The notes below the pieces were generated by a model. It saw only the letters and a program-made list of their open reading frames with translations. It searched no databases and had not been told where the DNA came from. The position numbers and the translations under genes are program-made. DNA of 64,000 bases from Fulvivirga marina (GTDB lineage: Bacteria; Bacteroidota; Bacteroidia; Cytophagales; Cyclobacteriaceae): assembly GCF_016775155.1 (NCBI RefSeq), contig NZ_JAEUGD010000066.1, forward strand, positions 842,833 to 906,832. The letters run 5' to 3'. This document shows positions 48,364 through 57,068 of the stretch, piece by piece (the stretch's first letter is position 1; each line of letters begins with the position of its first letter).

Positions 48364-48406
48364 CAAAGCTACATGTCAGTACATCTTTACAATATGACCT
48401 TTGTCA
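48364..48406 (-). promoter_or_regulatory. CoA-transferase promoter with CRP/FNR-type box (TGACCTTTGTCA, 48395-48406)
   Basis: TAGCTTTG (48364-48371) is a perfect TAnnTTTG, 45 bp before the start codon. The TGA-N6-TCA box is centred 29.5 bp from its first base, about position -41, the class II activator position. The other three boxes lie 22 bp (two helical turns) further out. Confidence 0.6.
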
Positions 48407-48790
48407 CAACTAATACTGAAAAGGATCACTTTCGTACACCGTCAAATAAGAAGAAAAACACTCAAATTGTTAATCATATTTTGATAAAATTTCATTACAT
48501 GCGAAAGAGGAATACCGAGGACTGCCCTTGCGACAGGTAATTCGGACTATTTTGAAGCCACATTTTTGTCCAACCCTAAAAATGATGCCAGGGACAGGAA
48601 ATGGGCAAGGCTCCTGACAAACTGGACTTTAAAATAATGTAGTTTGAAAAACTGAGCCCGGATGAGAGGATAAACACCGTCTGTAACTTTTTGATCAAAC
48701 TAGAAGTGCTCCCCCTTAAACAAAGAGGACATCAAAAGTTTTAAAAACTTCCGATGTCCAAATATCAAGCCTTCACCAAGAGTACTTACT
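48407..48790. other. Intergenic region with coding remnant and hairpin
   Basis: No intact gene. Around 48648-48735 a plus-strand frame reads FEKLSPDERINTVCNFLIKL after a stop codon, suggesting a decayed gene. A strong hairpin, GGACATC (48727-48733) with GATGTCC (48753-48759) and AAGTTTT/AAAACTT inside, lies 30 bp beyond the stop of the SafE-like gene and probably ends the cco operon, although it lacks a T run. Confidence 0.5.
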
Positions 48791-49492
48791 CTAAGGCGCA
48801 CCACATGTTGTGATACCCAAATCCCAGCCAACTGCAGTCATAACAGGGCTTACATAGGGAATATCAAGCGCCATACCCCTGAGTATCAACAAAGTGCCCA
48901 TAATGATAGCTAAGGAGGTTATAACATGTTGATAAGAAAAGGCTTGTTTACTTTTGAAAAACTGAATTACACCAGCAAGCCCTAACATAACCGGGGATGT
49001 CCCTAAACCAAATCCTGTCATTACCAATACAGAACCAGCCACGCTACCAGAAGCCACCGACAATGATAGCCCCATATACACAAGCCCACATGGTAGCAAG
49101 CCATTTAGCACACCTATTAAAAATACGGACGATAGCTTCTGCCCATCAATCAAACCACTCAACAGCCGTCTCATAGGAATAATAACCTTAGTATGCCAGG
49201 CTGATTGCAGCAGTTTGTGTTGAAAGCGTGGATAAAGTGTTAGAATAATAATTGTAACACCCATAATCACCGAAAGTACCTGCTGCGAACCAAATATGGC
49301 CAGCCCCTGCCCTACCATGCCAAATACAACTCCCAGAATAACGTAGGTTGTCAATCTTCCTACGTTATATGCAACCTGCCTTGAATACGAGCTTTTTGAG
49401 TAAACAGCTATAGCAAGTGGTCCACACATGGTAGCACAGTGCAAGCTACCCACCATCCCCGTCATCAAACCGGTGATAAATAAGGCATTCAT
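48791..49492 (-). CDS. SafE/TauE-like membrane protein of the cco cluster
   Basis: 233 residues with about six hydrophobic segments and the signature GSLHCATMCGPLA near residue 15. This family of UreH/SafE-like proteins is often encoded at the end of cbb3 oxidase operons in Bacteroidota, where a metal (copper) or assembly role is assumed but not proven. The Cys-x-x-x-Cys of HCATMC could bind metal. It follows the fixH-like gene by 3 bp. Confidence 0.85.
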   Translation of the reverse strand: MNALFITGLMTGMVGSLHCATMCGPLAIAVYSKSSYSRQVAYNVGRLTTYVILGVVFGMVGQGLAIFGSQQVLSVIMGVTIIILTLYPRFQHKLLQSAWHTKVIIPMRRLLSGLIDGQKLSSVFLIGVLNGLLPCGLVYMGLSLSVASGSVAGSVLVMTGFGLGTSPVMLGLAGVIQFFKSKQAFSYQHVITSLAIIMGTLLILRGMALDIPYVSPVMTAVGWDLGITTCGAP

Positions 49493-49495
49493 AAA

Positions 49496-49930
49496 TTAGA
49501 TTATCAGAGTTTTCTCCTCATAATACTCCCGATCATTTTCATGCCAGCTTATTTTGACTCTCCAAAGACCTTTCTTAAAATCACTGGCATGAAAATGTTG
49601 ATACCCTTCGGCATCAGGCTTTAGTACATACCGAGCATCCAGCGAAGCATCAGATGGCCGGAAGAAGTGAACCTCCCCTTTTCCGGCATAGCTTTTAGGA
49701 AGTATTAAAACAATCTTATCGGTCTGTACTTCATACTTCAACTTCACCTGATTGTCCCCCAAACCCTTATAATTTTTGATCCTTTCTATTTGATCCTGAT
49801 AGGCAATCTCCTGCACATAATAATCCTTGGCGACGAGACTTACATCCTGCCGCATGCTTATGATTACCATGGTGGCAATTAACCCTACAAAAAGGATAAA
49901 AGACACGACTATTTTTGTTCCCCAGTTCAT
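49496..49930 (-). CDS. ccoH: FixH/CcoH family cbb3 oxidase assembly protein
   Basis: 144 residues: one N-terminal membrane helix (KIVVSFILFVGLIATMVII), then a periplasmic beta domain with YYVQEIAYQDQIERIKN and a closing GLWRVKISW strand, as in FixH. It helps assembly of cbb3-type cytochrome oxidase. It sits between ccoG (34 bp) and the SafE-like gene (3 bp). Confidence 0.9.
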   Translation of the reverse strand: MNWGTKIVVSFILFVGLIATMVIISMRQDVSLVAKDYYVQEIAYQDQIERIKNYKGLGDNQVKLKYEVQTDKIVLILPKSYAGKGEVHFFRPSDASLDARYVLKPDAEGYQHFHASDFKKGLWRVKISWHENDREYYEEKTLII

Positions 49931-49964
49931 TTTGATTCCATTTTAAAGTTATACAACAAAGCAC

Positions 49965-51395
49965 CTAGTCGGTTGATACCGGTCCTAAAAACTTGGTTGT
50001 TGTTTTATCTATGCGTTTTCCATCGGCATAAACACCAATGGTCAATGTTGTTTTTGCCGATTTAACCAATTCCTTAGGCATACTTACAAAAAACACCCCT
50101 TCAGTCAAGCCATTGGCAGGTACAACCGTCTCTCCTTCACCTACTTTTGTGATGGTTACCTCCGGAGCATTTTCTATTCTCAACTCCAGACTGACCTCTT
50201 CAAAAGTCTTATTTACAAATTGCACATTATATAAATTTGTAATATTACCGTCTTCAGTTCTCTGATAAAGCTGCCCCGGTACTTTAAGTACAGTAGCTTC
50301 AATATCCGAACGTGTAGCCAGAGAAAAAACAAAAATAACTACCAGCAGTGTCAGTACCACCGTATATGCCGCTACACGGGGTGTGAAAAGCTTTTGCTTT
50401 CCTTGTTTTATAGCATCATGAGATGAATACCTGATCAGGCCCTTGGGCTTATTGACCTTCTCCATCACATCATCGCATGCATCAATACATGCAGTACAGT
50501 TCACACACTCTAACTGCGTACCATTACGTATATCAATTCCCGTAGGGCAGGCATGAACACATAGCTTACAATCAATACAATCTCCTTTCTCATCCTGCAC
50601 ATTGCCCTTTTTCAGCTTGCCTCTTGGTTCACCTCTGAGCCAGTCATACATTACAGCTATAGATTTTTTATCCAGCAACACACCTTGCAACCTTCCATAA
50701 GGACAAACAGCTATACAGGCCTGCTCTCTAAACCAGGAAAACACCCAATAAAAAATACCAGTAAATGCCATTAGCCCTAGAAAACCCGCCCAATGCTCAG
50801 AAGGTGCCTGACTTACAATCTTCTGAACCTCATCTATTCCTATCAGGTAAGCCATTACGGTATGAGATATCAGCAGGGAGATGACGATAAAAATCAAATG
50901 CTTAGCTGCTCTTTTCTTTATCTTATCAAAGTTCCATGGACTTTTGTCCAGCCTCCTTTGCTGATTAGCATCACCTTCTATCCAGTATTCAATCTTTCTG
51001 AATACCATTTCCATAAAAAGTGTTTGAGGACAGGCCCAGCCGCACCAGACCCTACCAAACACTACTGTAAACAAAATGATGAACACAAAAAAGGTGATTA
51101 ACAAAAGTGCTAACAAGAAAAAGTCCTGGGGCCAGAATGCCTGTCCCAGGATCACAAACTTACGTTCAAAAATATTCAGTAACAGAAAAGGACGACCCCC
51201 TATCTTGATAAACGGACCGGCAAAAAGAATACCTAACAACACTACAGTAACCAGTATGCGCAACTTATGAAACCTTCCCGAGGGCTTTTTAGGGTACACC
51301 CATACCCGCTTTCCTTCTTCATCTACCGTAGCTATGGTATTCTTAAACTCCTGATCAAACTGATACAATTCCTCCATGTCTCTTCGCTCACTCAT
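49965..51395 (-). CDS. ccoG: CcoG (FixG/RdxA) Fe-S assembly protein for cbb3 oxidase
   Basis: 476 residues. Five hydrophobic segments, a CGWACPQTLFMEMVF motif, and two 4Fe-4S motifs (CIDCKLCVHACPTG, CVNCTACIDACDD) near residues 270-310, then a C-terminal Ig-like periplasmic domain. CcoG reduces copper during cbb3 biogenesis in studied bacteria. Located directly after ccoP. Confidence 0.95.
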   Translation of the reverse strand: MSERRDMEELYQFDQEFKNTIATVDEEGKRVWVYPKKPSGRFHKLRILVTVVLLGILFAGPFIKIGGRPFLLLNIFERKFVILGQAFWPQDFFLLALLLITFFVFIILFTVVFGRVWCGWACPQTLFMEMVFRKIEYWIEGDANQQRRLDKSPWNFDKIKKRAAKHLIFIVISLLISHTVMAYLIGIDEVQKIVSQAPSEHWAGFLGLMAFTGIFYWVFSWFREQACIAVCPYGRLQGVLLDKKSIAVMYDWLRGEPRGKLKKGNVQDEKGDCIDCKLCVHACPTGIDIRNGTQLECVNCTACIDACDDVMEKVNKPKGLIRYSSHDAIKQGKQKLFTPRVAAYTVVLTLLVVIFVFSLATRSDIEATVLKVPGQLYQRTEDGNITNLYNVQFVNKTFEEVSLELRIENAPEVTITKVGEGETVVPANGLTEGVFFVSMPKELVKSAKTTLTIGVYADGKRIDKTTTKFLGPVSTD

Positions 51396-51417
51396 GATAT
51401 CTTCACCATTTTTCTTG

Positions 51418-52362
51418 TTACATACTTGCTTCTACTACTTTAACACTATCGGTTGGAGTTGGTTCCTCTACTCCTTTTTCTAGTTCAGGTTCATATAATT
51501 CCCCCTGAGGTCCTTTAGCGTTTGGCGGGTTGGTACCTGCCAGGCTCATCACAAATGAAGATACATTTTGCATTTCATCAGGAGATAGCAATGGCTCCCA
51601 GGAAATCATACCTTTTTCGGGCACACCCTGCTTGATAGTTTTGAATATACTTTTGATGTCTCCTCCATGGATCCAATATTTATCAGTAAGGTTTGGCCCT
51701 ATACCACCAGCTCCATCTTCCTTATGACAGGGTGCACAATTACTAATAAATACTTCACGGCCGTTATCTAATAGCGCCTGATCTGTAACTCGTTCCACAT
51801 TTTCCTCATTGATATCACTGACCGGAGTGTCAGCCTTTCTTGCCAACGCCACCTTTTCAGCTTGCGCCACTTCTGACTGATACTCTTCAAGTTGTAAGGG
51901 CATCGTTCCAAACACGTGATATCCCGCCAGGTAAACAACTGCAAAGGCAATGGTTCCATAAAACAACCATTTCCACCATGGTGGCAAGTGATTGTCGAGT
52001 TCACGGATGCCATCATAGTTATGATCCAGCATAATAGTCTCTTCACTCTCAACAGGCACTGCATCGTTAGCTTCTGTCAGGAACTTAGACCACCAGCTCC
52101 TTTGAGGAGCCTCCTCATATACTTCACCTCTGGCTTCCGCCTCTTTACGTGTCTGCAATTTAACCATCAGCCTCAACAGCTTAAGGATAACCACTGCAAC
52201 AGCCAGCACTACAAGGGCTGTAACAAACACAAAACCCATTACGATATAAAATTCGATACTGCCTGCGGTCGATGCTTCCCCGGATTGCGCCCAGGTACTC
52301 CCCGTCAACATTAGTAAGGTAATTAAGCCGAGTGCTTTTAAATATTTATTTATACTATTCAT
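51418..52362 (-). CDS. ccoP: CcoP, cbb3 oxidase cytochrome c subunit with one haem
   Basis: 314 residues: N-terminal signal-like helix, a second helix (IEFYIVMGFVFVTALVVLA), the conserved cbb3 N-domain (LDNHLPPWWKWLFYGTIAF), and a single cytochrome c domain with CAPCH near 208 and distal Met in GMISWEPLL. Proteobacterial CcoP carries two haems; here there is one CxxCH only. Its start overlaps ccoQ by 4 bp (ATGA). Confidence 0.94.
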   Translation of the reverse strand: MNSINKYLKALGLITLLMLTGSTWAQSGEASTAGSIEFYIVMGFVFVTALVVLAVAVVILKLLRLMVKLQTRKEAEARGEVYEEAPQRSWWSKFLTEANDAVPVESEETIMLDHNYDGIRELDNHLPPWWKWLFYGTIAFAVVYLAGYHVFGTMPLQLEEYQSEVAQAEKVALARKADTPVSDINEENVERVTDQALLDNGREVFISNCAPCHKEDGAGGIGPNLTDKYWIHGGDIKSIFKTIKQGVPEKGMISWEPLLSPDEMQNVSSFVMSLAGTNPPNAKGPQGELYEPELEKGVEEPTPTDSVKVVEASM

Positions 52363-52556
52363 GATCTTTCTGTTTTGACGGTTGACAATGTATTTCCCTC
52401 CTCACTTACAGGCAGGTTCTTCATCTTACTTACATAGCCTTTGTCCATCTTTACTACCCAAAGGAGAAGCCCTACAAAGAAGATGAAGAAAATAGACAGA
52501 GAAATTATAGGCCAGACCTCCACCTGATGTATTTGTTCAAAATAATGCTTAAACAT
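52359..52556 (-). CDS. ccoQ: CcoQ/FixQ-like small cbb3 subunit
   Basis: 65 residues with one membrane helix (PIISLSIFFIFFVGLLLWVV) followed by a charged tail. Position between ccoNO (4 bp) and ccoP (4-bp overlap), size and topology identify it as CcoQ, which stabilises the oxidase. Confidence 0.85.
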   Translation of the reverse strand: MFKHYFEQIHQVEVWPIISLSIFFIFFVGLLLWVVKMDKGYVSKMKNLPVSEEGNTLSTVKTERS

Positions 52557-52560
52557 GATC

Positions 52561-54711
52561 TTATTGGTTTGATGATTCTAACTTAGAACTCTGTGATTCT
52601 GTCTTCACTTTAATATCTGTTCCTAATCGCTGTAAATAAGCAATTAAGGCTACGATCTCTGTTTCAGGCATAACTTCAATACCATCCTGCTCTTTCAGGT
52701 TTTTGGCTATCTGCTGCGCCTGAGCCATCAACTCCTCATTAGCTATCTCTTCATACCCCTCTTCATATGGTACTCCCAGTATTCTCATGGCACTCACCTT
52801 ATCGGCGGTGGTCTGTATATCTATAACACTTTCAAACAACCATGGGTATGGAGGCATAATTGAACCGGCAGAAACTGCTGCGGGGTCCAGCATATGATAG
52901 TAGTGCCAGCTATCAGGATACTTACCTCCCACTCTGTGCAAATCAGGACCGGTACGTTTTGATCCCCAAAGGAATGGGTGATCATATACAAACTCTCCAG
53001 CTTTTGAATATTCACCATAGCGCTCAGTCTCCGATCTAAAAGGTCTGATCATTTGTGAGTGACAACTCACACAACCCTCTCTGACGTACAGGTCTCGACC
53101 ATGGAGTTCCAAAGGAGAGTATGGTTTAACACTGCTTATAGTTGGCACATTGCTCTTGATCAGGAATGTAGGCACCATTTCAATTACACCACCTATTACA
53201 ATAGCTACTGTAGTAAATATTGTGAAGAGTACAGGTTTTCTTTCCAACACACTATGCCAGTGGCCACCCACATGTTTTTTGTGTTTTTCCAATGGAGCTG
53301 CTTCAGCGGCCTCATTAGCCTCAAAACTTCCACTTTTAGCAGTCTTAACGAGGTTGTAGGTCATAATAAACACACCCGTGAGATAAAGAGACCCACCAAC
53401 AGCTCTCAACATATACATAGGTAAAATCTGTACTACTGTTTCCAGGAAATTTTTATACTCAAGGAAACCTTCTGGATTAAATTCTTTCCACATCAAGCTT
53501 TGAGTAATACCCGCCACGTATAGTGGTAATGCATAGAAAATGATCCCCAGAGTACCAATCCAGAAGTGGATATTGGCAAGCCTAACAGAGTGTAGTTTTG
53601 TATTCCACATTCTTGGTACCATCCAGTAAAGCATACCAAAAGTAAGGAAACCATTCCAACCCAACCCACCAACGTGTACGTGTGCCACAATCCAGTCGGT
53701 AAAATGAGCAATGGCATTGACATTCTTCAATGAAAGCATAGGGCCTTCGAAGGTAGACATACCATATGCAGTAACTGCCACTACCATGAATTTCAAAATA
53801 GGATCTTCACGAACCTTATCCCAGGCACCTCTAAGGGTAAGTAATCCATTAAGCATCCCCCCCCAGCTTGGAGCAATTAGCATAACAGAAAATACAACAC
53901 CTAATGACTGCGCCCAGTCAGGGAGTGCAGAATAAAGCAAGTGGTGAGGTCCGGCCCATATATATATGAAGATCAATGACCAGAAGTGAATAATGGATAA
54001 TTTATATGAGTAAACTGGTCGGTTAGCAGCTTTAGGAAGAAAATAATACATTAAACCCAAAAACGGCGTAGTAAGGAAGAAAGCTACAGCATTGTGCCCA
54101 TACCACCATTGAACCAACGCATCCTGTACACCTGCATACCAACTGTAACTCTTCATAAAACTAACAGGTAGTTCAAAAGAGTTAACAACATGCAGCACGG
54201 CTACTGTTACAAAGGTAGCTATGTAAAACCAAATGGCCACATACATGTGCTTCTCTCTACGTTTCAGTATAGTACCGATCATGTTGATACCAAAAACCAC
54301 CCATATTAATGTGATGGCAATATCGATTGGCCACTCCAGCTCTGCATACTCCTTGGACGTGGTAAAACCCATAGGAAGGGAGATCGCTGCCGCTAGTATG
54401 ATCAGTTGCCATCCCCAAAAATTAATCCAGCTTAGGGCATCCGAGAACATTCTTGTCTTCAACAAGCGCTGCATCGAATAATATACCCCTGCGAAAATGG
54501 CGTTACCAACAAAGGCAAATATGACCGCATTGGTATGAAGTGGACGAATACGACCAAAAGTGGTATAAGCCGTATCAAAATTAAAAATGGGGTAAAAAAG
54601 TTGAATGGCTGCCGTTAGTCCTACTAACATACCAACCACTCCGAAAATAACTGTAGCTATGATAAAATACTTTACGATCTTATTGTCATAGCTGAATTTT
54701 TCGAGTTCCAT
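52561..54711 (-). CDS. ccoN: CcoNO, fused catalytic and mono-haem subunits of cbb3 oxidase
   Basis: 716 residues. The CcoN part (about 1-480) has twelve hydrophobic segments with the haem-copper His pattern (RPLHTNAVIFAF, WWYGHNAVAFFL, IWAGPHHLLY, VAHVHVGGLGWNG). The CcoO part (about 500-715) has a membrane helix and one c-haem (CVSCHSQMIRPF near 545). Separate genes in Proteobacteria, fused here as in many Bacteroidota. Terminal oxidase with high oxygen affinity, inner membrane. A CRP/FNR-type box lies upstream. ccoS and ccoI are not in the neighbourhood. Confidence 0.96.
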   Translation of the reverse strand: MELEKFSYDNKIVKYFIIATVIFGVVGMLVGLTAAIQLFYPIFNFDTAYTTFGRIRPLHTNAVIFAFVGNAIFAGVYYSMQRLLKTRMFSDALSWINFWGWQLIILAAAISLPMGFTTSKEYAELEWPIDIAITLIWVVFGINMIGTILKRREKHMYVAIWFYIATFVTVAVLHVVNSFELPVSFMKSYSWYAGVQDALVQWWYGHNAVAFFLTTPFLGLMYYFLPKAANRPVYSYKLSIIHFWSLIFIYIWAGPHHLLYSALPDWAQSLGVVFSVMLIAPSWGGMLNGLLTLRGAWDKVREDPILKFMVVAVTAYGMSTFEGPMLSLKNVNAIAHFTDWIVAHVHVGGLGWNGFLTFGMLYWMVPRMWNTKLHSVRLANIHFWIGTLGIIFYALPLYVAGITQSLMWKEFNPEGFLEYKNFLETVVQILPMYMLRAVGGSLYLTGVFIMTYNLVKTAKSGSFEANEAAEAAPLEKHKKHVGGHWHSVLERKPVLFTIFTTVAIVIGGVIEMVPTFLIKSNVPTISSVKPYSPLELHGRDLYVREGCVSCHSQMIRPFRSETERYGEYSKAGEFVYDHPFLWGSKRTGPDLHRVGGKYPDSWHYYHMLDPAAVSAGSIMPPYPWLFESVIDIQTTADKVSAMRILGVPYEEGYEEIANEELMAQAQQIAKNLKEQDGIEVMPETEIVALIAYLQRLGTDIKVKTESQSSKLESSNQ

Positions 54712-54743
54712 AAGCTATCTGGTTATAAATTAATTATCAATCA

Positions 54744-54809
54744 CGAAGGTACCTATAGCCTCTCCTGAGCAACATGATGAGAATTAGCGAGAAAACTGAT
54801 TTATGTCAG
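54744..54809 (-). promoter_or_regulatory. cco operon promoter with CRP/FNR-type box (54796-54809)
   Basis: CTGATTTATGTCAG is a palindromic extended TGA-N6-TCA site centred at 54802.5. TACCTTCG (54744-54751), one base from TAnnTTTG, begins 51.5 bp from the centre, matching hsp20 and uspA. The rest of 54712-55033 shows no gene. Confidence 0.6.
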
Positions 54810-55033
54810 GTTATCAGGCAGGCCGATTTTGGGAGTGAGATATTGCAAGACTATTGATGCAGAGTGGCTCTACAATATTCTAAGTTTTCAATCGTAATGT
54901 TTACCCATTGGCACCATGAATCTGGGCCTACTTTAACCGAAAAAGCTTTGTAAAGACTATCTTATACCCCAATCCGCTATCAGCAAGAGAAGTTTAATTG
55001 ACATTATGCCTGATATTAAGAACTTTATACAGT

Positions 55034-55457
55034 ATGAAAAGCCTGAAAACACTTGTTTATGTTTCCATGATCACTTTTTTATCCTGTTGTAATAACAGAG
55101 ATGATCCTGATAGTTTTATTGCAGAAGACTTTAAAGCCTTTAATGATAGAATATCCCAAGGCTTAGAGGCACAAATGAGCTGGACAAATGATCCGGTCTC
55201 CATCGTAAGAACACTATTTCCTTTTCACCAAACCGAAGGTTCATCAAGGCTGGTCATTGAACAGGTCAAGAGTTCAGAAGGTTTTATTACTAGTTTTAAC
55301 CCACGAAGGAACCCTTGACGATTCCGTTTCCTGGGAAAAAAGAATCATAGAACTCAAAAAACTGAATGGTCATTGGAAAATTGTAAATATTAAAATAGGG
55401 TTTAAATGCTGGGAAGACAGGGGACACACTTACTATTCCGGAAAGACCTGCAGCTAA
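55034..55457 (+). pseudogene. Small lipoprotein, frameshifted
   Basis: Starts at ATG 55034 with a lipoprotein signal (MKSLKTLVYVSMITFLSCC, lipobox Cys). The frame runs to a stop at 55318, but the protein-like text switches frame near 55285-55300 (EQVKSSEGFIT in one frame, LTHEGTLDDSVSWEKRIIEL in the next) and ends GHTYYSGKTCS at 55457. Together about 140 residues of an unknown outer-membrane or periplasmic lipoprotein. One base change restores it, so a sequencing error is possible. Confidence 0.6.
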
Positions 55458-55470
55458 ATGCAACAAAAAA

Positions 55471-55495
55471 CCGCCTCCAGAAAACTTGGAGACGG
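55471..55495. terminator. Bidirectional terminator between lipoprotein and tectonin-like gene
   Basis: CCGCCTCCA (55471-55479) pairs with TGGAGACGG (55487-55495) with one mismatch. On the minus strand it is followed by six T, which suits the end of the tectonin-like gene at 55517; on the plus strand a weaker TCTTT follows. Confidence 0.8.
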
Positions 55496-55516
55496 TCTTT
55501 GCAATTCAATATTTTA

Positions 55517-56275
55517 TTATAGGGCAAACCCGGCATCCAATATTACAGCACCGCCTTCTACATCCTGCCAGGCTCCTCCACCGGCAGGTTGGTAAGAAAC
55601 TTTATTTCCTCCATCCTCAGAGGGTTCATTGCTAACTATCCAGATAGAGCCATCAGGCGCTACGCTAACTTCCTTTGCAAAACCATCACCAGTCATTTGC
55701 TCAAAACCACCATCTTTAGTTACAGTAGCGATCATGCCATTAACATTCACAATCAGTGCTTTCCCATCGGGTGTGCCGGTAATTTTGCTACCTCCTATCT
55801 CTCCTGGCACCTTAATCCAATGATCACCATCAAGATACTGCACTAATCCCCCCCCATGTACAGGTTCATTACTTATCACCCATACGGTACCATCAGCACC
55901 TGAACTGATCTCTCTGGCAAAACCCTCGCCGGCCAACTGTTTTGGCTCTTTCTTGATTTCCAACTGCCACACCTCCCCTTTATTATTAATGATGTAAGCC
56001 TTTGACCCGCTTGGTCCACCATCAATTTTAGTAGCTCCGCCTGATTCCAGTGTAATCCATTTTTTACCTTTAGGTTCTTTGTATTTTACTACTCCTCCTC
56101 CTCCAGCTTCTTGCTCTGTAGCCAGAGGGTCGAGAGTAACAGCCCACATGGTTCCATTGGCACTTATACTTACATCCCATACATTTTCCTCCATTTCCTT
56201 ACCAACCCCTTCGGGATTTATAGTCCTGACAGAATTAGCAGCTGTAAGGCTTAGGATTGTCGATTGTTTGCTCAT
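55517..56275 (-). CDS. Tectonin-like beta-propeller repeat protein
   Basis: 252 residues without a signal peptide. Repeats of about 40-45 residues recur: VSISANGTMWAVTLDP, ISSGADGTVWVISNEPVHGG and VSVAPDGSIWIVSNEPSEDG, each followed by a short WI-K or AWQ-V strand. The pattern of a Ser/Ala-x-x-x-Asp/Asn-Gly-x-hydrophobic-Trp strand is that of tectonin or related propeller lectins. Sugar or surface binding is possible but not shown. It lies next to a tail-collar gene and a surface adhesin, which hints at a surface role. Family assignment is moderate. Confidence 0.65.
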   Translation of the reverse strand: MSKQSTILSLTAANSVRTINPEGVGKEMEENVWDVSISANGTMWAVTLDPLATEQEAGGGGVVKYKEPKGKKWITLESGGATKIDGGPSGSKAYIINNKGEVWQLEIKKEPKQLAGEGFAREISSGADGTVWVISNEPVHGGGLVQYLDGDHWIKVPGEIGGSKITGTPDGKALIVNVNGMIATVTKDGGFEQMTGDGFAKEVSVAPDGSIWIVSNEPSEDGGNKVSYQPAGGGAWQDVEGGAVILDAGFAL

Positions 56276-56694
56276 GATGTTAATGGTTTAATTTTTCAGT
56301 TTCAAATTTCACTTTTCAATTATATTTTGATGACCTGCATCGAATTACCATCTGTAATTCGGGTTAATAATTCTTAATTAATACTTCAAGACTTTAACAA
56401 TACCCCAAATTTCTTACACAAATTCCAACTTCTTCTACTACTCAATAAATCACATACCAACTGACAATCAAATAAATACACCTAACCACCAACACTAAAA
56501 CACATTATTTATTACATATGAACTATTACTAAATTTAATAAAAAATAGTAATAAGTAGTGATGCCAATTGTTAATTTTAACTATATTTAGTCAATTAGAA
56601 TTAATAGTTGTGCTTTCATTGAACCTTTATTTGACCAAAAATGGGCCAGCTATTTTTAACCTGATGGTGTTCATTGAAATAGTCATTATTCTCG
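56276..56694. other. AT-rich intergenic region
   Basis: About 420 bp, strongly AT-rich, upstream of the tectonin-like gene. No gene and no clear promoter element seen. Confidence 0.6.
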
Positions 56695-56985
56695 TCAAGG
56701 ATTAAATTCTTTAAATCCCAGGTAAGATTGGGCTATCGTCTGACCGGTATAACCGTTTTTGTACAGATGAGCATATACAAAAGCATGTAAAAAGAATTCT
56801 TTTTTCCATACCTCATACACTGGCTCGCTTCCCTTATAACTTATGAGAGACCTATCATAAACCAATGGGTTACCTGCCCAGGATTCACAGATTCCATCTA
56901 GCAGAGGCTTATTGGGCGCCCAGGTTTCAAGATCCTCAAGAATTATTTTCTTGACAGTTTCATAATGAGAAAATATTTTATTCAT
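56695..56985 (-). CDS. Hypothetical protein, 96 residues
   Basis: Complete frame from ATG 56985, preceded by an A-rich stretch. Sequence is globular and mixed: KKIILEDLETWAPNKP, then AFVYAHLYKNGYTGQTIAQ near the end. No signal peptide, no helix-turn-helix, no family recognised. It is divergent from the tail-collar gene across an 83-bp region holding the palindrome TTTGATATCAAA. Confidence 0.6.
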   Translation of the reverse strand: MNKIFSHYETVKKIILEDLETWAPNKPLLDGICESWAGNPLVYDRSLISYKGSEPVYEVWKKEFFLHAFVYAHLYKNGYTGQTIAQSYLGFKEFNP

Positions 56986-56996
56986 TTTATATTAAT

Positions 56997-57008
56997 TTTG
57001 ATATCAAA
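56997..57008. promoter_or_regulatory. Perfect 12-bp palindrome in divergent promoter region
   Basis: TTTGATATCAAA lies between the 96-residue gene and the tail-collar gene. It overlaps TAATTTTG (56993-57000), a perfect TAnnTTTG for the plus-strand gene, 69 bp before its start. An operator overlapping the promoter would explain both. Confidence 0.4.
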
Positions 57009-57068
57009 TTAAAATAAAAAAATATATAAGACCAATTTTTAAAACAATTTCAACTAAAAACAAAAACT

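Noticed and set aside
48355-48540. 61-residue plus-strand frame
   Set aside because: Overlaps the CoA-transferase promoter and box, and has no protein-like pattern.
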